Shown in pieces: positions 11,329 through 24,048 of a stretch of 64,000 nucleotides of DNA. Every line of letters begins with the position of its first letter. Positions within the stretch are counted from its first letter, which is position 1. The stretch spans positions 18,017,573 to 18,081,572 of the forward strand of contig JACGWO010000011.1 of NCBI GenBank assembly GCA_034509735.1, in the 5' to 3' direction. Source of the stretch: Sesamum alatum (taxonomy: Eukaryota; Streptophyta; Magnoliopsida; Lamiales; Pedaliaceae). The notes under the pieces were generated by a model that was not told the DNA's origin, made no database searches, and was given only the letters and a program-made list of their open reading frames with translations. The position numbers were made by a program, and so were the translations under genes.

Positions 11329-12774
11329 TATATTAATTAAAATAAAAGATGATTTAGAATATAAAATCAGGCCCAATTACGGCTAACACAATCTAGGATT
11401 AAACTGAGTGGTCCATTATAGATTGGTCCCCACACGTAGGAGCGCGTAAGACGTGTATGGTCAGGTTTTTCTTATACTATCGAACCTCACTGTTTCAAGC
11501 AACACAACACCCAAAAAATAAAAGAAGAAAACGAAAAGGACTAAGAAACTTTTAGGAGGTGAGAATTAGAAACTTCTTCAAAATGTAAAAGTTGCATTTT
11601 CAAAAGTAAAAATTAATGATCTTTTACCAAACCTACCGTTTATTAATGCCAAAAAACTTATCAAAATGTATCCATTGAACAATTGGAACAATATATATAC
11701 ATGGTTCACATTAATCTAACTAGGTACTTATTTATCTATACTAATATATATAAAAAAATTATCTTTTACTCACAAATAACAATTAATAACATCGTCGCGC
11801 AACTTTTTTATAATGCCAAAAATTACTCTTAACTTATATATAACTATTTTATTCAACTTTCCAAATTTTATATTAATTGATAAATTAGTTTTTTCTTTTT
11901 TTTCTTCTTTTTTTTTAATGTGATGTGTTAGTTTATATATTTTACTCTTATTTATGATATATTTTAAAGTGTAAAACAATATTTATTATATGTACTCAAG
12001 AACAACGTGCCACGACGACTAGTAGTTCTACATAAGTAGTTCCGAGCCTTCCGGCTTAAGATCCAATAGGCTGGAAATAAGCCGAATTTGAATTTATGTA
12101 CAAAGAGCTTAAAATTTTATAACTGCGACTCAAGTGAACTCAGTTAATTTACACTCCCAGAGTAAATGTTAACCATGGTCTACACAAGTTTCAGTCCTTG
12201 AGCTACCCAGTACTATGTCCTTGCTTTCATGGGCAATTTATTGGCCTTATTTGCTTCCATTTCATGCATGACAGCAACGTTTTATTCATTTTTTTTAAAA
12301 TTTTTAAAAGATAGTAATAACTCGCTTTATAAATCCCTTTCTAAGTATTACCACAAAATCTTAATCATTATTTTATATATGCATATATAATATAGTCATA
12401 ATATATATTTGTACATATTTTTATACATATTTCACTTATTATATACTAATAAAATAAAAAATTTTTCTAAAACTTTAATCAGGTATTTTTAGTTTTAAAA
12501 TTTTATTTTTCAAGACTATCTAAAAATAAATTGAATGTTAATGCCAATATATTTTTCAAAAATCTTGTGAACCACCCATTCTTGATCTTACCTCATCTTT
12601 ATATGTATCTCGTCGATCCTCCAGAAACAATTTAGGGTTTATTACAATTTTGGTCCTATAATTATAATATTTAGTATTTTGATCCTTTATAAAATGGAAC
12701 TTGCAATTTAATCTATTATTTTTGTAAATTTCAAATATGTGGACACAATTTTTCAAATAGTTCTAAATGTGTCG
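11329..12774. other. Distal promoter-side region of reductase copy 1 (duplicate of 50515-50800, 55231-57230)
   Basis: AT-rich non-coding DNA. Landmarks shared with unit 2 include CCAATTACGGCTAACNCAATC, GGTCCATTATAGATTGGTCC and the GCCTTCCGGCTTAAGATCC block. No gene was seen. Two MITEs present at the matching place in unit 2 (55507-55925 and 56616-57042) are absent here, giving natural empty sites near 11608 and 12600. Confidence 0.75.
11735..12022 (+). mobile_element. Short non-autonomous Helitron-like element
   Basis: It starts TCTATACTAATATA and ends CTAG, between a host A (11734) and host T (12023), the Helitron rule of insertion between A and T with no duplication. A small CGTG-C-CACG hairpin lies a few bases before the 3' end. 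The matching place in unit 2, near 56050, lacks the element, which confirms the borders. It has no coding capacity. Confidence 0.75.
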
Positions 12775-12783
12775 AAAATTGAT
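12775..12783. repeat. 9-bp target-site duplication of the MULE, left copy
   Basis: AAAATTGAT, repeated exactly at 26626-26634. Nine bases is the normal target-site duplication length of Mutator-like elements. Confidence 0.85.
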
Positions 12784-12971
12784 GGGCAAAATGCTTTTTT
12801 GATACCGTTAAAACAGGTAATTATCGTTTTTGGTACCACAATTGTGGCCAGTGTCGCTTTTGGTACCTCTAAACACGAAAACACGTCTTTTGGTCCCAAG
12901 TTAAAGGCTGAGGCCATGTGCCTTGCACATGGCTGTTAACGGCCGTTAATCCTTGTTTGCTCACATGAGGA

Positions 12972-13560
12972 CACTACAAAAAAATGCGGTCATTAGGACG
13001 GTTTAACACGATCGTTCCAAATTTCGTTCCTAATAGGAACAGTAACTGGAACTGTTGTGGAACGGGAACCCGTTGATGACATCACTTTCGTTATTCGGAC
13101 TCAGAACGTATAGGAACGGTAATGTTGTTCCTATTTGTATGTCAAACTATGTGTGGCAAAATGTAAACCCATTACTGTTCCAAAAAGGTAGTGGATATAT
13201 TTTGGTATTCCATTTGGAACACATATGTGGAAATTGGAGCAGTTATTTAACCAGGACAAGTGACCGCTCCAACCCTTGTTCCGAACTCCGTGTCGATTAG
13301 GAACACATGTTTGACTGTCAACATGAAGTGCTAAATGAGACCCATTGACGATTGAGTGAACAATGTAATGCAACTACCGTTCCAAATTGCGGGTATTGGG
13401 AAAATCAAGTTTAGTTTCAAACACCGATCCAAAATGTGCTAATGATGGAGCAACAACTAATGTAGTTTTTCAAATAATATTACAATGCCCGTTCTAATTT
13501 TTTTCTATATATATGTCCCCCTTTATTATAATTGTTCTTATAATTACTCTCCAACTCATT
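12972..13560. promoter_or_regulatory. CACTA 5' subterminal repeat region
   Basis: Many short direct and inverted copies of a GGAACGGT-like octamer lie within 550 bp of the CACTA end (for example near 13017, 13035, 13114, 13376). In known En/Spm elements such arrays bind the TNPA-type protein. Their role here is inferred from the family. Confidence 0.7.
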
Positions 13561-13657
13561 TGTTCTAACTCCTTCTCTTGATTCTTTATACGTATAATCG
13601 AAAATATCAACAATCTGTGCAAAATTTGCATATTGATCTTAAAAGGTTTTTTGCTCA

Positions 13658-14346
13658 GGTAAGAAGTTGAAATTCTTTAATGGTTAATTATATATATATA
13701 TATAATTTGTTCTGGTTATTTAATTATTGTTGTGAATTGGTTGTGTACGTAGGACTAATCATGTTAAGACAGTTGAGGAGATGGATGTATGATCGAAACG
13801 TGCTGGGTATGACGCCGGAGTTTGAGGATGGTGTTACAACATCTCTAGAATGGGCCCAGTCTCTTCGTGCATATATGGATGTGGAGACAATTAGGTGTCT
13901 CTGTCGAAAATGCAAAAACGAATGGTTCAAAACACCGGACGAGGTAAATTTCAACTTGTGTGTGAAAGGGTTTATGCGGGAGTATTCAAATTGGACTTTG
14001 CATGGTGAGGAGAGGGAGCATGAATAATTTGAAGCATTGACAGCGCCCCCTGTGCAGCAGCAGCAAACGCCACCCGTTCAAAGGAGGGTGTTCGCATTAG
14101 CGTGATGCGGCTTAGATGGATTGGGCGCAGAGGATGGTATTCGATGCCGTCGGGCCATCTTTCTGGTCTTTGTATAACCGGGAGAGACCGGCTTATGATA
14201 GTACTCGATATTGTCCTTTTAATGTGGGTCCTAGTTCATATTACGATTTGGGGCCCTATGATTATGTGTCTGGCTTGTCAGACCGTTTTTTGGATGTAGT
14301 TCATGCTGCCGACCAACCGTTGTGGACAGCTTCACTACCTCTCAGT
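13658..14346 (+). pseudogene. CACTA TNP2 transposase, N-terminal part (transposase-associated domain)
   Basis: A 5' UTR intron is suggested by CAG/GTAAGAAG at 13657 and an acceptor GTACGTAG at 13752. The start ATG is at 13761. The first 90 residues contain RRWMYDRN and the cysteine pair CRCxC-like segment (CLCRKCKNEW) of the plant transposase-associated domain. After a stop at 14025 another frame continues to VHAADQPLW near 14330, the usual lead-in to the TNP2 core. The sequence is then cut by a copia leader plus LTR at about 14347. The following segment of the family (about 50 residues) is missing. Confidence 0.8.
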
Positions 14347-16391
14347 TGTTGTAAATCAAGTAGATCATGCCAAGCACATAAATCTATGCCCCTTACATCG
14401 AACCGGGCTCTGATACCACTTGAAGGGACAAGCGGATCTGCCTGGGAGCGCGAGCGGAAGCGAGAATGAGAAAAATACGTAAATTTAAACCGCATAAATA
14501 AACGTAATAATCATAAGATCCCAAGGGGTGTACCCTTGGGTGCTCAACCGGGAGTTCGATGTAGGATGTATCAACATAAAACGGATATTGAAACATAGGG
14601 CATAGAATTAAACAAACTATGAAAGCGTATAAATCGTTACCTTTGTAGTTTTTCACGTGTGCTACTACTTGCTTTGTTCCTCTCTGGAATGTCCACAAAG
14701 TTCAAACGTATGAACTCTCCAAAGGTGATCCACACCATACCGGAAGAAACCTCATTTTCCTTTCTAGAAGAAAACGGGTTTAGAAAGACTCGGTTTAAGA
14801 AGATGAACACTATTAATTTAGTGTTCTTCTTAAACTCACTTTGTTCTAACAAATGATCCTAGATCAAATGAAGAACACAAGTGTAGGGAGAGGGAGAGGG
14901 GCCGAAAATGAGAGGAGAGAGAGAGTGTGTGTGTGTGTGTGTGATTTTTCTTCTTCTTTTCCTAGAAAAGATGAATAATAAATCTTTATTACATAGGTGT
15001 TAGTATATAGTCATATATATACATAATTAATGTGATTATTGGAATGAGTCTAGATTCATCCAAGGATGTCTAGATACATCCCAATCAATCACCATCAATT
15101 CTTCAATCAAGCCTACCATCTTTTAAGGTATGATCAAATCATACCAAAAGAGAAAGGCTTGATTGGAGTTGATTTGTCTCTTACCAAAAAAGACAAGTCA
15201 ACTTACATCTAGCATCCCACATGGCCGATTTTTGCTCCCTCCAAGGTAGCAATTTTTGGCCATGCTAATTTAGGGAAGAAGTCCAACTTCTTCCTATTCA
15301 AAAATGGAATTAACACACCTCTCGAGTCAAAATTTAGCGGGGTTCCACTGTAATCCAATTACAACGAACCCAAAATTAAATTAAATTCAATTTAATGTCC
15401 ACTTAAATAATTCCCATTGATCTATTAATCCAATTAAAAGATCCAACATCTCAATTTTCCATATTAATCGATAAATCCCATTTACCGATTAAATGAGGGC
15501 CCGATACAATATCGGCCCGTCCATCCAATGGACAATCCCTTAAGTAATCTAATTACTTATTCATCCTTCGAAATTAACTCCAAGTCAATTTCTCAACGCT
15601 CTCGATGATTTGTGTGTGACCCTTTAGGTTCAACCTCAGCTAAACTTGAGCCCGTGTCCCACAAGGACCCGTTACCATGGGTGACCATCTAGCAACGGTC
15701 CATGGCACTAGAGATTAGGTGAATGTTGGCGTGAACATTTAGGCACCGATTCCATACGAGTACGGTCCTTCCATCTATCGTCTCCCGCCTTAGTCTAGGG
15801 TATGGAATTGGGCGTCAGTTCCCATCCTTGACTAGGCATCTATGCTTAATACTCGAGACTACGCATGCCTCATTGCGTCGATCAATTCATGTTCGACCAA
15901 CCCTTGTGGCCACAACTTTAAACAGCATGAACGTGTCTTCGAGTGCATAGGAGATACCTCTGTCACATACTGACAGGGGATGGATCCTCTTCTTGGAACC
16001 CACCGTCCTCGCTACACATTCTGACTGCACTGGACAAGGCTTTATTATGATCATTTTATAGAATGATCACCTCTTGCTAGATCCAAGGTACAACCATCCT
16101 GTGCACGTGACTGCCATGATTCCTCAAGTTTGAGGACTACTCCCGTACTATCGAAACCAGGAAAATCCAATCATACCGACCAAGCCTCCAAGGCTTAATG
16201 ATCGTGATCTGCGGGCTTTCTTGTGATATATGTAAAACACCATTTTAGCATATGAAAAATGAGCGCAACAAAGAGAATGCCAAAGTAACGAATACTCATT
16301 TTATTCATTACATAATATTACATTACATCAAGTTGTCAAATTGGTTACAATAATGCCAAACCTATTGGCTTTCTGGTCACCTATTCTAACA
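14347..16391 (-). repeat. Copia leader stub plus LTR (reverse) inserted in TNP2
   Basis: On the minus strand, the LTR (14421-16391) is followed by a primer-binding site at 14407-14418 and about 70 bp of leader, and then the element stops. The LTR ends CACCTATTCTAACA. Only a 5' LTR and a leader remnant are present. TNP2 sequence is lost at the junction, so this is a deletion-truncated insertion and not a clean solo LTR. A GT microsatellite lies at 14925-14943. Confidence 0.8.
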
Positions 16392-17149
16392 CACCGATTA
16401 TTACTGTAGGAGATATTGATAAGAGAATTGGGTTTACCAGTTCAAAAGATTGATGCGTGCAAAAAGGGTTGCATGTTGTACTGGAAGGACAATATTGATC
16501 TGGAATATTGCATGTTTTGTGGAGACGATAGGTACAAGCCCACCAGGGACAGAAATCTTAGACGCAAAAAGTTTCTGTATGCCATTCTTAGGTATCTACC
16601 ACTTACCCCTCGGCTGCAGAGGTTGTATGCGTCGGAGGTCACTGCAGAGCATATGACTTGGCATGCGAGCTATCAGATGGAGGAAGGATCCATATGTCAT
16701 CCATCCGATGCAGAGGCTTGGAAGCATTTTGATCGGACGGATCCTGATTTTGCAGCTAAGCCCTGTAATATTAAACTTGAGTTGTGCACGGATGGGTTTG
16801 CACCGCATGGCCAGTATGGTAAAACTTACTCATGTTAGCCCATAATACTTACAACGTACAATCTCCCTCCGGGAATGTGCATGAAGTCTGAGTATATGTT
16901 CCTAACGATGGTGATCCCTGGCCCATCGAATCCCAAACGTCTTATTGATGTCTACCAGGAGCTGTTGATCGAGAAGTTGCAAAATTTATGGCATGTGGGT
17001 GTACGTACGCACGACACTGCGACAAACCAGGCATTCATGATGCGGCCCGCATTGATGTGGACAGTGAACGACCTTCCCGCTTATGGGATGGCATCTGGAT
17101 GGAGTATCGCTGGTGTTATAGGGTGTCTAGTTTGTATGGAGGATACACA
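16392..17149 (+). pseudogene. CACTA TNP2 transposase core (Transposase_21 family)
   Basis: Plant TNP2 cuts CACTA ends. The segment 16413-16838 reads LIRELGLPVQKIDACKKGC, then CMLYWKD and CMFCGDDRY, matching the family's DYYxxKKLIR-LGLP-KIDAC region. It continues as LTPRLQRLYAS, HMTWHAS and DGFAPHGQYG. After a frameshift, 16875-17149 carries MKSEYMFLTMVIPGPSNPK and ending CMEDT. Frames shift at about 16835. The coding sequence is interrupted at 17149 by a solo LTR and resumes at 19375 with QAFYLQHDQKACYFDCHR. Confidence 0.88.
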
Positions 17150-19369
17150 TGAAGGACAAGCGGATCCGCCCGGGAGCGCGAGCGGAAGCGAGAAAGCGAG
17201 AAAAGTGATGCGTAAATTTAAATCTAATTTAAATAAACGAATCCCAAGGGGTGTACCCTTGGGTGCTCAACCTGGCGTTCGATGTAGGATGTGTAAATAT
17301 TAGATACATATATTTAAACACATAGGGCATAGATGTATATTAAATCAATCAAAGCATAGTAAAACCGTTACCTTTGATTATTTAGCGTATGCTCCCGGCT
17401 ACTAGCGTTGTTCCTTCTCCGGAATGCTCCCGAAATCCAAACGTATGGATTCTCCAAAGGTGATCCACACCACAGCGGAAGAAACACACGTTCTTCTTGC
17501 TAGAAAAGAACGGGTTTAAGTAGGAATCGGTTTAAGAGAAGAACACTATGAATTAGTGCTCTCTTAAACTTACTTTGTTCTTCCTCTTGATTCAAAACCA
17601 AGTGAAGAACGCAAGTGAAAAGGGGGAGAAAAAACCGTGAGTTAGAGAGGGAGAGGAGATCCGATTTTGTCTTCTCTTTTTCCTAGAAAAAGATGAATAA
17701 TGAATCACTTATGTTTGGTGTTGTATATTCTAATATATATACATAATTAATGTGACTATTGGAATGTGTCTAGGTTCATCCAAGGATGTCTAGATTCATT
17801 CCAATCAATCACGATCAATATTCAATCAAGCCTACCAAAATTTATGGTATGATCAAATCATACCAAAAGGGAAGAGCTTGATTGGAGTTGATTTTTCTCT
17901 TTCCAAAAGAGATAAGTCAACGTACCACCTAGCATGAAACATGGCTGATTTTGCTTCCTCCAAGGGAGCATGTTGGCCATGTTTAATTAAGGGAAGAAGT
18001 CCAACTTCTTCCTTTTCCAAACTAGGAATTATTTCTCCTCTCGGGTATAATTTAATGGACCGGATTTTATCGTAATCCAATTACGACGAACCCAACATTA
18101 AATCTAATTTAATGTCCATTTAAATTATTTCCGTTGATCTTTTTAATCCAATTAAAAAGATCCAACGTCTCAACTTTCCATATATAATCGAAAATCCAAT
18201 TTACCGATTAAACGAAAGCCCGATACAATATCGGCCCGTCCATCCAATGGACTTTCCCTTAAGTAATCCAATTACTTATTTTATCCTTCGAGATTGACTC
18301 CAAGTCGATCTCTCAACCTCCTCAGTGATTTGTGTGTGACCCTCACCCTCAGCTAGACTTAGGCCCGTGTCCCACAAGGGCCCGTTACCATGGGTGGCCG
18401 TCTAGCAACGGTCCATGGCACTAGAGACTAGGTGAATTGGCGTGAATATTTAGGCGCCGATTCCGTACGGGTACGATCCTTCCGTCTACCGTCTCCCGGC
18501 CTTAGTCTAGGGTATGGAATTGGGCGTTGGTTCCCATCCTTGACTAGGCATCTATGCTTAATACTCGAGACCACGTATGCTTCATTGCGTCGACACAGGA
18601 AACCATTCCTTGTTCGACCAACCACTGTGGCCACAGCTTCAAACAGCATGAACGTGTCTCCGAGCGCATAGGAGATACCTCTGTCACATACTGACAGGGG
18701 ACGGATCCTCTTCTTGGAATTCACCGTCCTCGCTACACATTCCGACTGCACTGGACAAGGCTTATGATAATCATCTTACAGAATGATTACCTCTCGCAAG
18801 ATCCAAGATACAGCCGTCATGTGCACGCGACTGCCATGATCCCTCAAGTCTGAGGATTACTCCCGTACTATCGGAACCGGGGAAAACCAATCATACCGAC
18901 CAAGCCTTCAAGGCTTCCATATGATGATCCCCGCGAGTCAGTCCAGTCGGCTCGACCCCAGTCGACCAACCCATCAAGATCGTGTAGGCGTCCCACGCCT
19001 GTCGCCGATGAAACTACGGCACTCATCCAATGAACACGACTCTTGACGCAAGTCTCAATAGGACTCTCGATGCCCTATCTCGAGGTCCTCGACTTGGAAC
19101 ATTTCAGACCCAACTCTTAATCAGTTGATTTTATGACCACCATCCAATGCGTGACCCAACTGCACGAGTTGTTATCCATGGTTTGTGGGCTTTGTTGCGA
19201 TATAAGTTAAACACCGTTTTAACAATTGTGAAATGAGCACAACAAAGTAAGCACCAGAAGTGATAAATACTCATTTTATTCATCACATAATAATGTTACA
19301 TTTACATCGAGTTGTATAATAGGTTATAAATCGCCAAACCTATTGGTTTTCTGGTCACCTATTCTAACA
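17150..19369 (-). mobile_element. Solo copia LTR (2,220 bp) with exact 5-bp target-site duplication
   Basis: The plus-strand ends are TGAAGGACAAG and CTATTCTAACA, flanked by ACACA on both sides (17145-17149 and 19370-19374). Removing it restores the TNP2 reading CMEDTQAFYLQHD, so the site was intact transposase DNA. No internal region remains, as expected after LTR-LTR recombination. Confidence 0.92.
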
Positions 19370-19374
19370 ACACA

Positions 19375-21570
19375 GGCGTTCTATTTACAGCACGACCAGA
19401 AGGCATGCTATTTTGACTGCCACAGGCAGTTCCTCCCACCGGACCATCCTTATTGCAGGAACAAGAAAGCCTTCACTAAAAATCGAGAAGGTTGCACGTG
19501 CGAGGCCTACTGGAGAACAAATTCGCACCTGTGTCAATGCGTTTAGTGTTGCAGTCGAACAACCGTTTAGTGAACCGAAAAGCGACGGTGTCGACCATAA
19601 GTGGACGAAGAAAAGCATCTTCTAGGAGCTTGAATACTGGGGGGCGCATCTAATACAACTCAATCTTGATGTCATGCACATTGAGAAGAATGTGTTCGAT
19701 AATATATTCAATATTGTGATGGACATCAAGAGGAAAACGAAGGACAATTTGAATATACGGAAGGATCTCAAGATCATATGTAATCTGCCGGAGCTTGAGG
19801 TGGACGAAAGGTGACCAAATGTGATCCCCAAAGCGGTATATACACTGAAGACGGATCAAAAGAAGAAGATATATGAGTGGATTCGTTGTCTTAGGTTTCA
19901 TGATGGGTATGCCTCTAACTTGTCCCGCTGCGTCGACATGAAGGAGCTAAGGGTGCACGGCATGAAGAGCTATGATTGTCATGTATTCATGCAGAAGTTG
20001 ATTCCGGTTGCTTTTCGTGAAATGCTTCCTGAGCACGTGTGGGGGGCCTTGACGGAGGTGAGCCTTCTATTCCAGTGCCTATGCTCAACCACACTGGATG
20101 TGAACAATGTAAAAGAATTGGAAGATAGTGTAGCCGTCATCTTGTGCAACCTCGAAAAAAATATTTCTTCTTTTTTTTTTCGACTCAATAGAGCACCTAA
20201 TTGTTCACCTTCCATATGAGGCGCGTGTTGGGGGCCCGTGCAATACATGTGGATTTACCCATTTGAAAGGTAATTAACTACACTATAAAATTTACTATTA
20301 AATATATTATTTTTTTATCGTAATTAATTTGCATTTTAAAAAATACTCGTACGAATAGATTCCTACACGATTTGAAGATGAAGGTAAAAAACGGACTTTT
20401 CTCTTCTCACTACTTCGAACCGCACATTCTCTGCAAGCGAACAAGATCCAGTCATAACGATGATCTCACGAGCAACGGCGATTGAATAGTATGGTCCATT
20501 TTCAATCACCAGGGCCGAGCAAGTAGAGCCTCAAAGAAGAGATGGTTGAGCGGTGAGGAACCTCATGTTATCGAGACGTACGTGTTGTGTAATTGTGAAG
20601 TAGTTGTGTCGTACTACGAGTAAGTTTTCTATACAATCTTAACTCTTTCAAGCCTTCATTTCAATTTGAACATGTATATTTATAATTATCAGTTTTACTT
20701 ATACAGGTAATTCTTGAATGAACTTACGAGCAACACCATTCGTAGGACCCAATAATTGATCAACTAGTGGCAACTCAATTCAAGGATTAGTTCAAGCGTC
20801 GTGTAAGTTTCACTTTCTTATAAATTACGACTATCTGCTCAATTTCTTATGAATTATTTTAATTGTTATATGATGAATTGCAGGTGAAACCCGAATTGAA
20901 TCACACAGACGACGATTTGTTGAAGTTGCATTATTGGGGGCCCAAGAGCAGAAGTGACGGCGTACCCGTCTTACTTCGTGAATAGCTGAAATTTCCACAA
21001 TGAACGTCACAATATCGGGAAGTCAACAATGAATTGTGGTGTTTGTGTCAAAAGCTCATCATATACAGACATAGATTCTGACTTCTATGGAATACTGGAA
21101 GAGATAATTCAATTAGATTACCAACTTATTCCAGACATGCACATTGTATTGTTAATTGTCTTTGAGTCGATCCGGTTAGAGGCATGAAGATACACCTTCA
21201 TTACCACATCGTTGATGTCAATTTCAAAAGCTCTAAAAGAATGAACCATTCATACTAGCCAACAAGCAGTTCAAGTCTACTACGTGGATTACCCGAGCAC
21301 AAAGAGAGACAAAGTCGACTGGAAAGCTGTTTGCAAAATTAAGGCTCAAAGAGTAATCGATAACTCGCGATGGACCGAGGTCGCCTATTAGATGAATGAA
21401 GTCATACCTAATTCAGATGTTGGTACAGATAACCAAACCTATGAACTTCATGACCCAGTGGGAATACAGTTGGTCGTTGATCTGCTCGCGCTCGCCAAAT
21501 GGTGAATCCGATGATCAAGATGATGAAGATAGCTTTGACGAGGCTAAGACCGAGCAAGAGACCGATTGAT
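19375..21570 (+). pseudogene. CACTA TNP2 transposase C-terminal part (DUF4218- and DUF4216-like regions)
   Basis: Continuation of the transposase after the solo LTR. Motifs include QFLPPDHPYCRNKKAFTK near 19430, LNLDVMHIEKNVFDNI near 19665 and KELRVHGMKSYDCHVFMQ near 19945. Then FDSIEHLIVHLPYEA, with ARVGGPVQYMW, near 20185-20260 is typical of DUF4218. After probable introns at 20270-20355 and 20622-20707, SIFNHQGRASRASKKRWL and a WGPKSRSDG-type region appear. FYVDYPSTKRDKVDWKA-like sequence near 21275 fits DUF4216. Several stops and frameshifts make it non-functional. Confidence 0.82.
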
Positions 21571-21679
21571 AATTCAGTGCATATTTACCTTTTAAAAATT
21601 ATTGTATTAATTATTAATTTTTTATATACCTTAGTTTAAGCATTGTATGATATAATTTTTTTTATATTTTAATAAAACA

Positions 21680-22303
21680 TTTTAAATTTTAAAACTTGGA
21701 ACGGTCATTATAACCCACGATCATTCCTAATACAGATAAAATTTTTTTGTTGTAGGCGCCAAATGAAAAAAAATTGAGGGAAATTTGTTGACCGTTCCTA
21801 TTACAGGTACAAATTTCAGATTGGCGCCCAACGAAAAGTAGGCTCCAAAGTTGAATTAGGAACGGTCCGAACAATTGAGGGACCGTTCCTAATGTAGATC
21901 CAATTTTTGGTTTTGGCGCCTAATTAAAAAAATGGTGGAAAATTGAATTAGGAACGGTTGTTTTAATAAAAATTGTTCCTACCTGTAAAGTGGCTGAAAC
22001 CGTTCCTAAGGATAACCCCTAACCATTCTTATGTTATTTCTATAATAAGCCGTTCCTAATGCCATTGTTAGTGTTCCAACTTGTGTTACTAATTTGTGTA
22101 TTTTACCTAATTCTGACGATATCTCAACATCTGTGAGCCGGGTCAACACCATTTTTAAACACATACAAGATTATGACTAAGATTTCGTATCTACCCGTCT
22201 GATTTTGAATCAGATGGCCGGATTGAAGGATGCAATGATTCTTCTGATGATGAATACTGATCGGGAACGATATCCCGATATTCGCTTACCGAAATTTTTC
22301 TAA
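21680..22303 (+). other. Internal GGAACGGT repeat cluster and short exon-like tail in the CACTA
   Basis: From 21695 to 22060 there are about ten GGAACGGT / ACCGTTCC copies like those at the element ends, although this is 3.3 kb inside. It is followed by a short open end at 22214-22303 (MAGLKDAMILLMMNTDRER, then YPDIRLPKFF and stop) that could be a C-terminal exon of a CACTA protein. I could not identify it further. Confidence 0.45.
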
Positions 22304-22599
22304 ACCGCATATAATGTATTCTTGTGTGTGTTAAATGAAATCTAACGGTCTAATTGTAATTTTGATGGTTTGATTAGGCGATACAGTGCAACAATACAAG
22401 ATGTTAGTTCAATCTATGAAATACTAACAAACTTAATTATACAAATATACTTCTCGTTGTGAATGTGTGTCTGTAATTTAAAAATTACTATATATTTTTT
22501 AAATTCTTTAAAATATCCAATTGTATACCTTTATTCAATCAGATGAGTGTTCGGAATGTGTTTTTCTTAATTTATATTTATTATCCAAGAAATTCAAAA

Positions 22600-23040
22600 A
22601 CAATTTGCAATACATATTGGAACGGTTTGATATGGAAATAGGAACGGTCACTATGTACAGGTAAGCAAACGACGTCATTTTGGTATTTAGGAACGGTACT
22701 AGTAACACAGGACATATTAAATGTACCTATTTAGGTCATTATCAGTACTATGTCTTAAAACGTCTTCGTTTTAAGAAAAAAATGACGCCATATTTGTAAT
22801 TTGGACTGATTTTAGGAACAGTTTGACAAGATACGACTGTTTCAAAATTCTTATTTAAATTCAACCCTTGGTCGATTTTCTCTCATTTTTCTGGCTCTCC
22901 TTCTCCCTCTCACTCTCACTCTCCCTCTCAATCTCTCTCTCCCTCAGCCTCTCACTCCCACTCTCCCTCAGCCTCCGCCGCCTCCACCTCCGCCGCCGCC
23001 AGCCCTCAGCCTCCACCGCCAGCACCACTACCAAGTAGGG
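22600..23040 (+). promoter_or_regulatory. Second internal repeat cluster and CT-rich leader of the downstream CACTA gene
   Basis: GGAACGGT-type copies recur at 22620-22720. A CT-rich stretch (22880-23035: CTCCCTCTCA-type runs, then CCGCC runs) follows, resembling a plant 5' UTR. It comes just before a long AT-rich intron-like stretch and the exon at 24049. The layout suggests a second transcription start, but no direct proof is visible. Confidence 0.4.
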
Positions 23041-23053
23041 TTTCCAAAACCCC

Positions 23054-23059
<6 letters not shown>

Positions 23060-23084
<25 letters not shown>

Positions 23085-24045
23085 CTGTTTTGCATTTCTG
23101 AAAATGCATGTAAATTGCTAAATGTAATAGTATGTAATGTTCAATTGTAGTATGTAATTTTTTTTTTTCTGTTTTGTAAATTTCTGTAAATTATTGAAAT
23201 TTCTGTAATTTATGTAAATTGTTGAATTTTCTGTAATTTATGTAAATTGATGTGTAAATTATGTATTTTCTGTAATTTATGTAATTGTAATGTAATTTAT
23301 GCATTTTCTGTAATTTTAGGTAATTTTGTGTAATTTTTGTATTATAGGATAAGTTTGTGTAATTTCTGTAAAATTCTGTAATTTTTTAAAAAAATTCTGA
23401 AAATTCTGTGAAATTCTATAATTTTAAAAAATTCTGTAATTTTGTGAACTGAAAATTCTGTAATTTTTAAAAAAATTCTGTCATTTTTATGTATTTTTTG
23501 AAAATTTTGTACAATTTTCTGTAATTTTCTATATTTTTCTTTAAGAAAACCCTGATAATTCTGTTATTTTTCTGAAAATAAAACTGAAATTTCTGTTATT
23601 TTATAAAAATTTTCTGCCATTTTTATGTATTTTTTGAAAATCTTCTATAATTTTCTGTAATTTTCTGGAAAAAAAACCTGAAAATTCTGTTATTGTTCCA
23701 AATAAAATTGAAAATTTTGTTATTTTATAAAATTTTCTGTCATTTAGTGCAATTTTAGGGAAGATTTGTCGGATTAGTATATAGTTTAGGAAATATATGT
23801 AAAATTTAGTATACATTTTAGGAAAGAAGTTTGGGATTTAGAATACATTGTACGGAAAATTTCATAAAATTTTGCGATTTAGTATCCATTTATTAGATTA
23901 ATTTTGGGACTTAGTATAGAATTGTGGGTCTTACTTTATATTTTTATTTTCAAAATTTAGAAAATTATCATTATTAAAAAATAAATTGAAACTTATATTT
24001 TTTAAAAATTTATATACCACTAATATTTTTTAGAAAAACATGTAG
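23060..24045 (+). repeat. Intron-like stretch packed with degenerate TTCTGTAATTT repeats
   Basis: Between 23090 and 23760 the words TTCTGTAATTT, TTCTGTAAATT and AAAATTCTG recur in direct orientation dozens of times with irregular spacing. A poly-T run is at 23058-23084. The stretch ends at an acceptor-like TGTAG at 24040 before the exon. No coding signal was seen. Confidence 0.55.
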
Positions 24046-24048
24046 ATC

